Shown here: piece after piece, positions 62,916-64,000 of the stretch
How positions within the stretch are numbered: the first letter of the stretch is position 1
Layout of the letters: every line of letters starts with the position of its first letter
Translations under genes and position numbers: made by a program
Notes under the pieces: model-generated
The model's input: the letters and a program-made list of their open reading frames with translations, nothing else
What the model was told of the DNA's origin: nothing
Databases searched by the model: none
Assembly (NCBI RefSeq): GCF_009696275.1
Contig: NZ_VUMI01000013.1
Coordinates: 57,975 to 121,974, forward strand
DNA length: 64,000 bases
Direction of reading: 5' to 3'
DNA from: Eisenbergiella porci
GTDB lineage: Bacteria > Bacillota > Clostridia > Lachnospirales > Lachnospiraceae

Positions 62916-64000
62916 TCATTCCAATATGTTTACTCGCCGGAGCTCCGTCCGTATCCCGCTCTGAGCCAGCATCTGTCCAAAATTAGATGCTTCCGTCCAG
63001 GTATAAGACAGTCCTGCGATATTGGCCCACAGGCTGCCATCCGGTTCCTGAGATGCAGCGCCGTCAAACCGGGTAAGGTTCCAGCGCTCTACCACTGCGC
63101 AGAGCTTGTTTACATAATCCAAGGATGATGCATATCCGCCATCTTTCAGAATCTGGAATGCTTGTCGGTAATCTCTGCAACCAACTACACCAGCATACCG
63201 CAGGTCACTTCCCGCCCTTGCCCCGGCCAGATAAGCGGAATGGTCAGCTAAGTATGCCGCCACCGATGGATAAGCCCGGAAGGCCGCCGTAACAGTGTAA
63301 TAGCTGCCGTCCTCCCGCTGCTCCGCCGTATCCTTGATATAGGTACGGCCGTCCCAGGCAGAGGACCATGTATTGCCGGATAATTCCGCTTTCATGCCGC
63401 CCAGGTTCAGGGCATTCAAGGCCAATTCTGATTTCCCGTAGCCTGACTCCAGAATGGACTGTGCCGCCGTGACGCTTGCCAGAATACCGGATGTCTGCAT
63501 ATCCACGGCCGCCAGTTGGCCGATGTACTCCACAAACTCTTCACGGCTCATTGCCGCCAGCCTCGCCGCATCTGCCGTGGTCTCCGTAGCTTGTCCGGTT
63601 ATCCCAGCTACAATAGCCGCAGCCATACGGTCAGCATTGTATATCGCCACATCGTCCGGATCATCCACAAAACAGCACTCAATCAGCAGTGCCGGCGCTT
63701 TGGTATGCTTGAGCACGTATAGTCCCGGCCGCTCCTTAATGCCGCGATTGCGATACCCCAGCGCCGCTATGTTATCCGCAATCTGCTGCGCCCAGGGGAC
63801 CGCCGGTGAAGCATTGTCATACACCAATACTTCCGTTCCCGTTGTTTTCCCATCTGGCTGGCCTTGTGCGCCAGCATTGAAATGGATAGATACATCCAGA
63901 TCCACCTCATGGGCATTACAGGCCGCCACTATCCGCTTGAGCACGTCCTGCTGGCTGGCGCCGTTATTACAGGTGCAGTCATGCACTGTATGTCCCATAG
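62916..64000 (-). CDS. Prophage endolysin: amidase_3 plus glucosaminidase domain (5' end outside window)
   Basis: About 361 codons are visible and the true start lies beyond the right edge: the usual amidase start with its first zinc His (NAGHN-like) is missing. The amidase_3 domain continues with VDLDVSIHFNAG (zinc His), IKERPGLYVLKHTKAPALLIECCFVDDPDD (catalytic Glu) and ends near residue 145. A glucosaminidase (mannosyl-glycoprotein endo-beta-N-acetylglucosaminidase-like) domain follows: ASVTAAQSILESGYGKSELA with its catalytic Glu, NLGGMK, FRAYPSVAAYLADHSAYL and CAVVERW. It cuts two bonds in peptidoglycan at phage release. Confidence 0.92.
   Translation of the reverse strand, partial: MGHTVHDCTCNNGASQQDVLKRIVAACNAHEVDLDVSIHFNAGAQGQPDGKTTGTEVLVYDNASPAVPWAQQIADNIAALGYRNRGIKERPGLYVLKHTKAPALLIECCFVDDPDDVAIYNADRMAAAIVAGITGQATETTADAARLAAMSREEFVEYIGQLAAVDMQTSGILASVTAAQSILESGYGKSELALNALNLGGMKAELSGNTWSSAWDGRTYIKDTAEQREDGSYYTVTAAFRAYPSVAAYLADHSAYLAGARAGSDLRYAGVVGCRDYRQAFQILKDGGYASSLDYVNKLCAVVERWNLTRFDGAASQEPDGSLWANIAGLSYTWTEASNFGQMLAQSGIRTELRRVNILE

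Overview
The window is a bacterial chromosome segment of moderate GC content whose gene families point to a spore-forming anaerobic Firmicute of the Lachnospiraceae / clostridial cluster XIVa type. The clues are SpmA/SpmB, a FabK/FabT-style type II fatty-acid system, a split transketolase, a T-box before metG, and the RicT-HolB-RsmI neighbourhood. This placement is an inference from gene content; no rRNA gene is present.

Left part (1-9.1 kb): metG running off the left edge with its methionine T-box leader; a broken KamA-family aminomutase; a DUF2804 protein and an MFS transporter; a thiolase; an HD-domain protein; and an ABC exporter with an internal deletion. Pentose block (9.2-18.2 kb, minus strand): araR, araA, araB, araD, then the two transketolase halves, rpe and a D-2-hydroxyacid dehydrogenase. 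Together these take L-arabinose to xylulose-5-phosphate and into the pentose phosphate pathway. Two long palindromic elements lie in and beside this block. Next come a DUF885 peptidase-like lipoprotein or membrane-anchored protein, a MarR regulator argued here to be FabT, a MacB/FtsX-type ABC pair, and a membrane-anchored Mrr-like nuclease.

The 26-32.5 kb stretch is a decay zone. It holds a PilT tail, an intact prepilin peptidase, a very short pilin lacking the conserved Glu5, a pilin pseudogene with a stop in its signal motif, a toxin remnant, and an XRE remnant separating spmA from spmB. An intact Na+-dependent NSS transporter sits inside it. An amino-acid ABC transporter follows (32.7-35.4 kb); its binding protein has the two halves of its fold in circularly permuted order.

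The fatty-acid block (35.6-43 kb, minus strand) is acpP-fabK followed by a 604-bp gap and then fabD-fabG-fabF-fabZ-NMO-fabH. FabT-like palindromes occur before acpP, before fabD and before the distant MarR gene, tying the three loci into one probable regulon. A 218-bp nested palindrome lies in the presumed fabD leader. Housekeeping genes follow (43-54 kb): rsmI, a DUF4015 glycosidase-like protein, trmN6, ricT, holB, a guanylate kinase, glpK, pyk and an Orn/Lys/Arg decarboxylase. After these come an HD protein, an L,D-transpeptidase, a heterodimeric ABC exporter, a NUDIX hydrolase and a dCMP deaminase.

The right end (from about 60.98 kb) looks like one end of a prophage integrated at the 3' end of a tRNA gene. 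A detached tRNA 3' end marks the attachment site. It is followed by a tiny ORF, an AT-rich stretch, a DUF2335 membrane protein pair and a two-domain endolysin running off the right edge.
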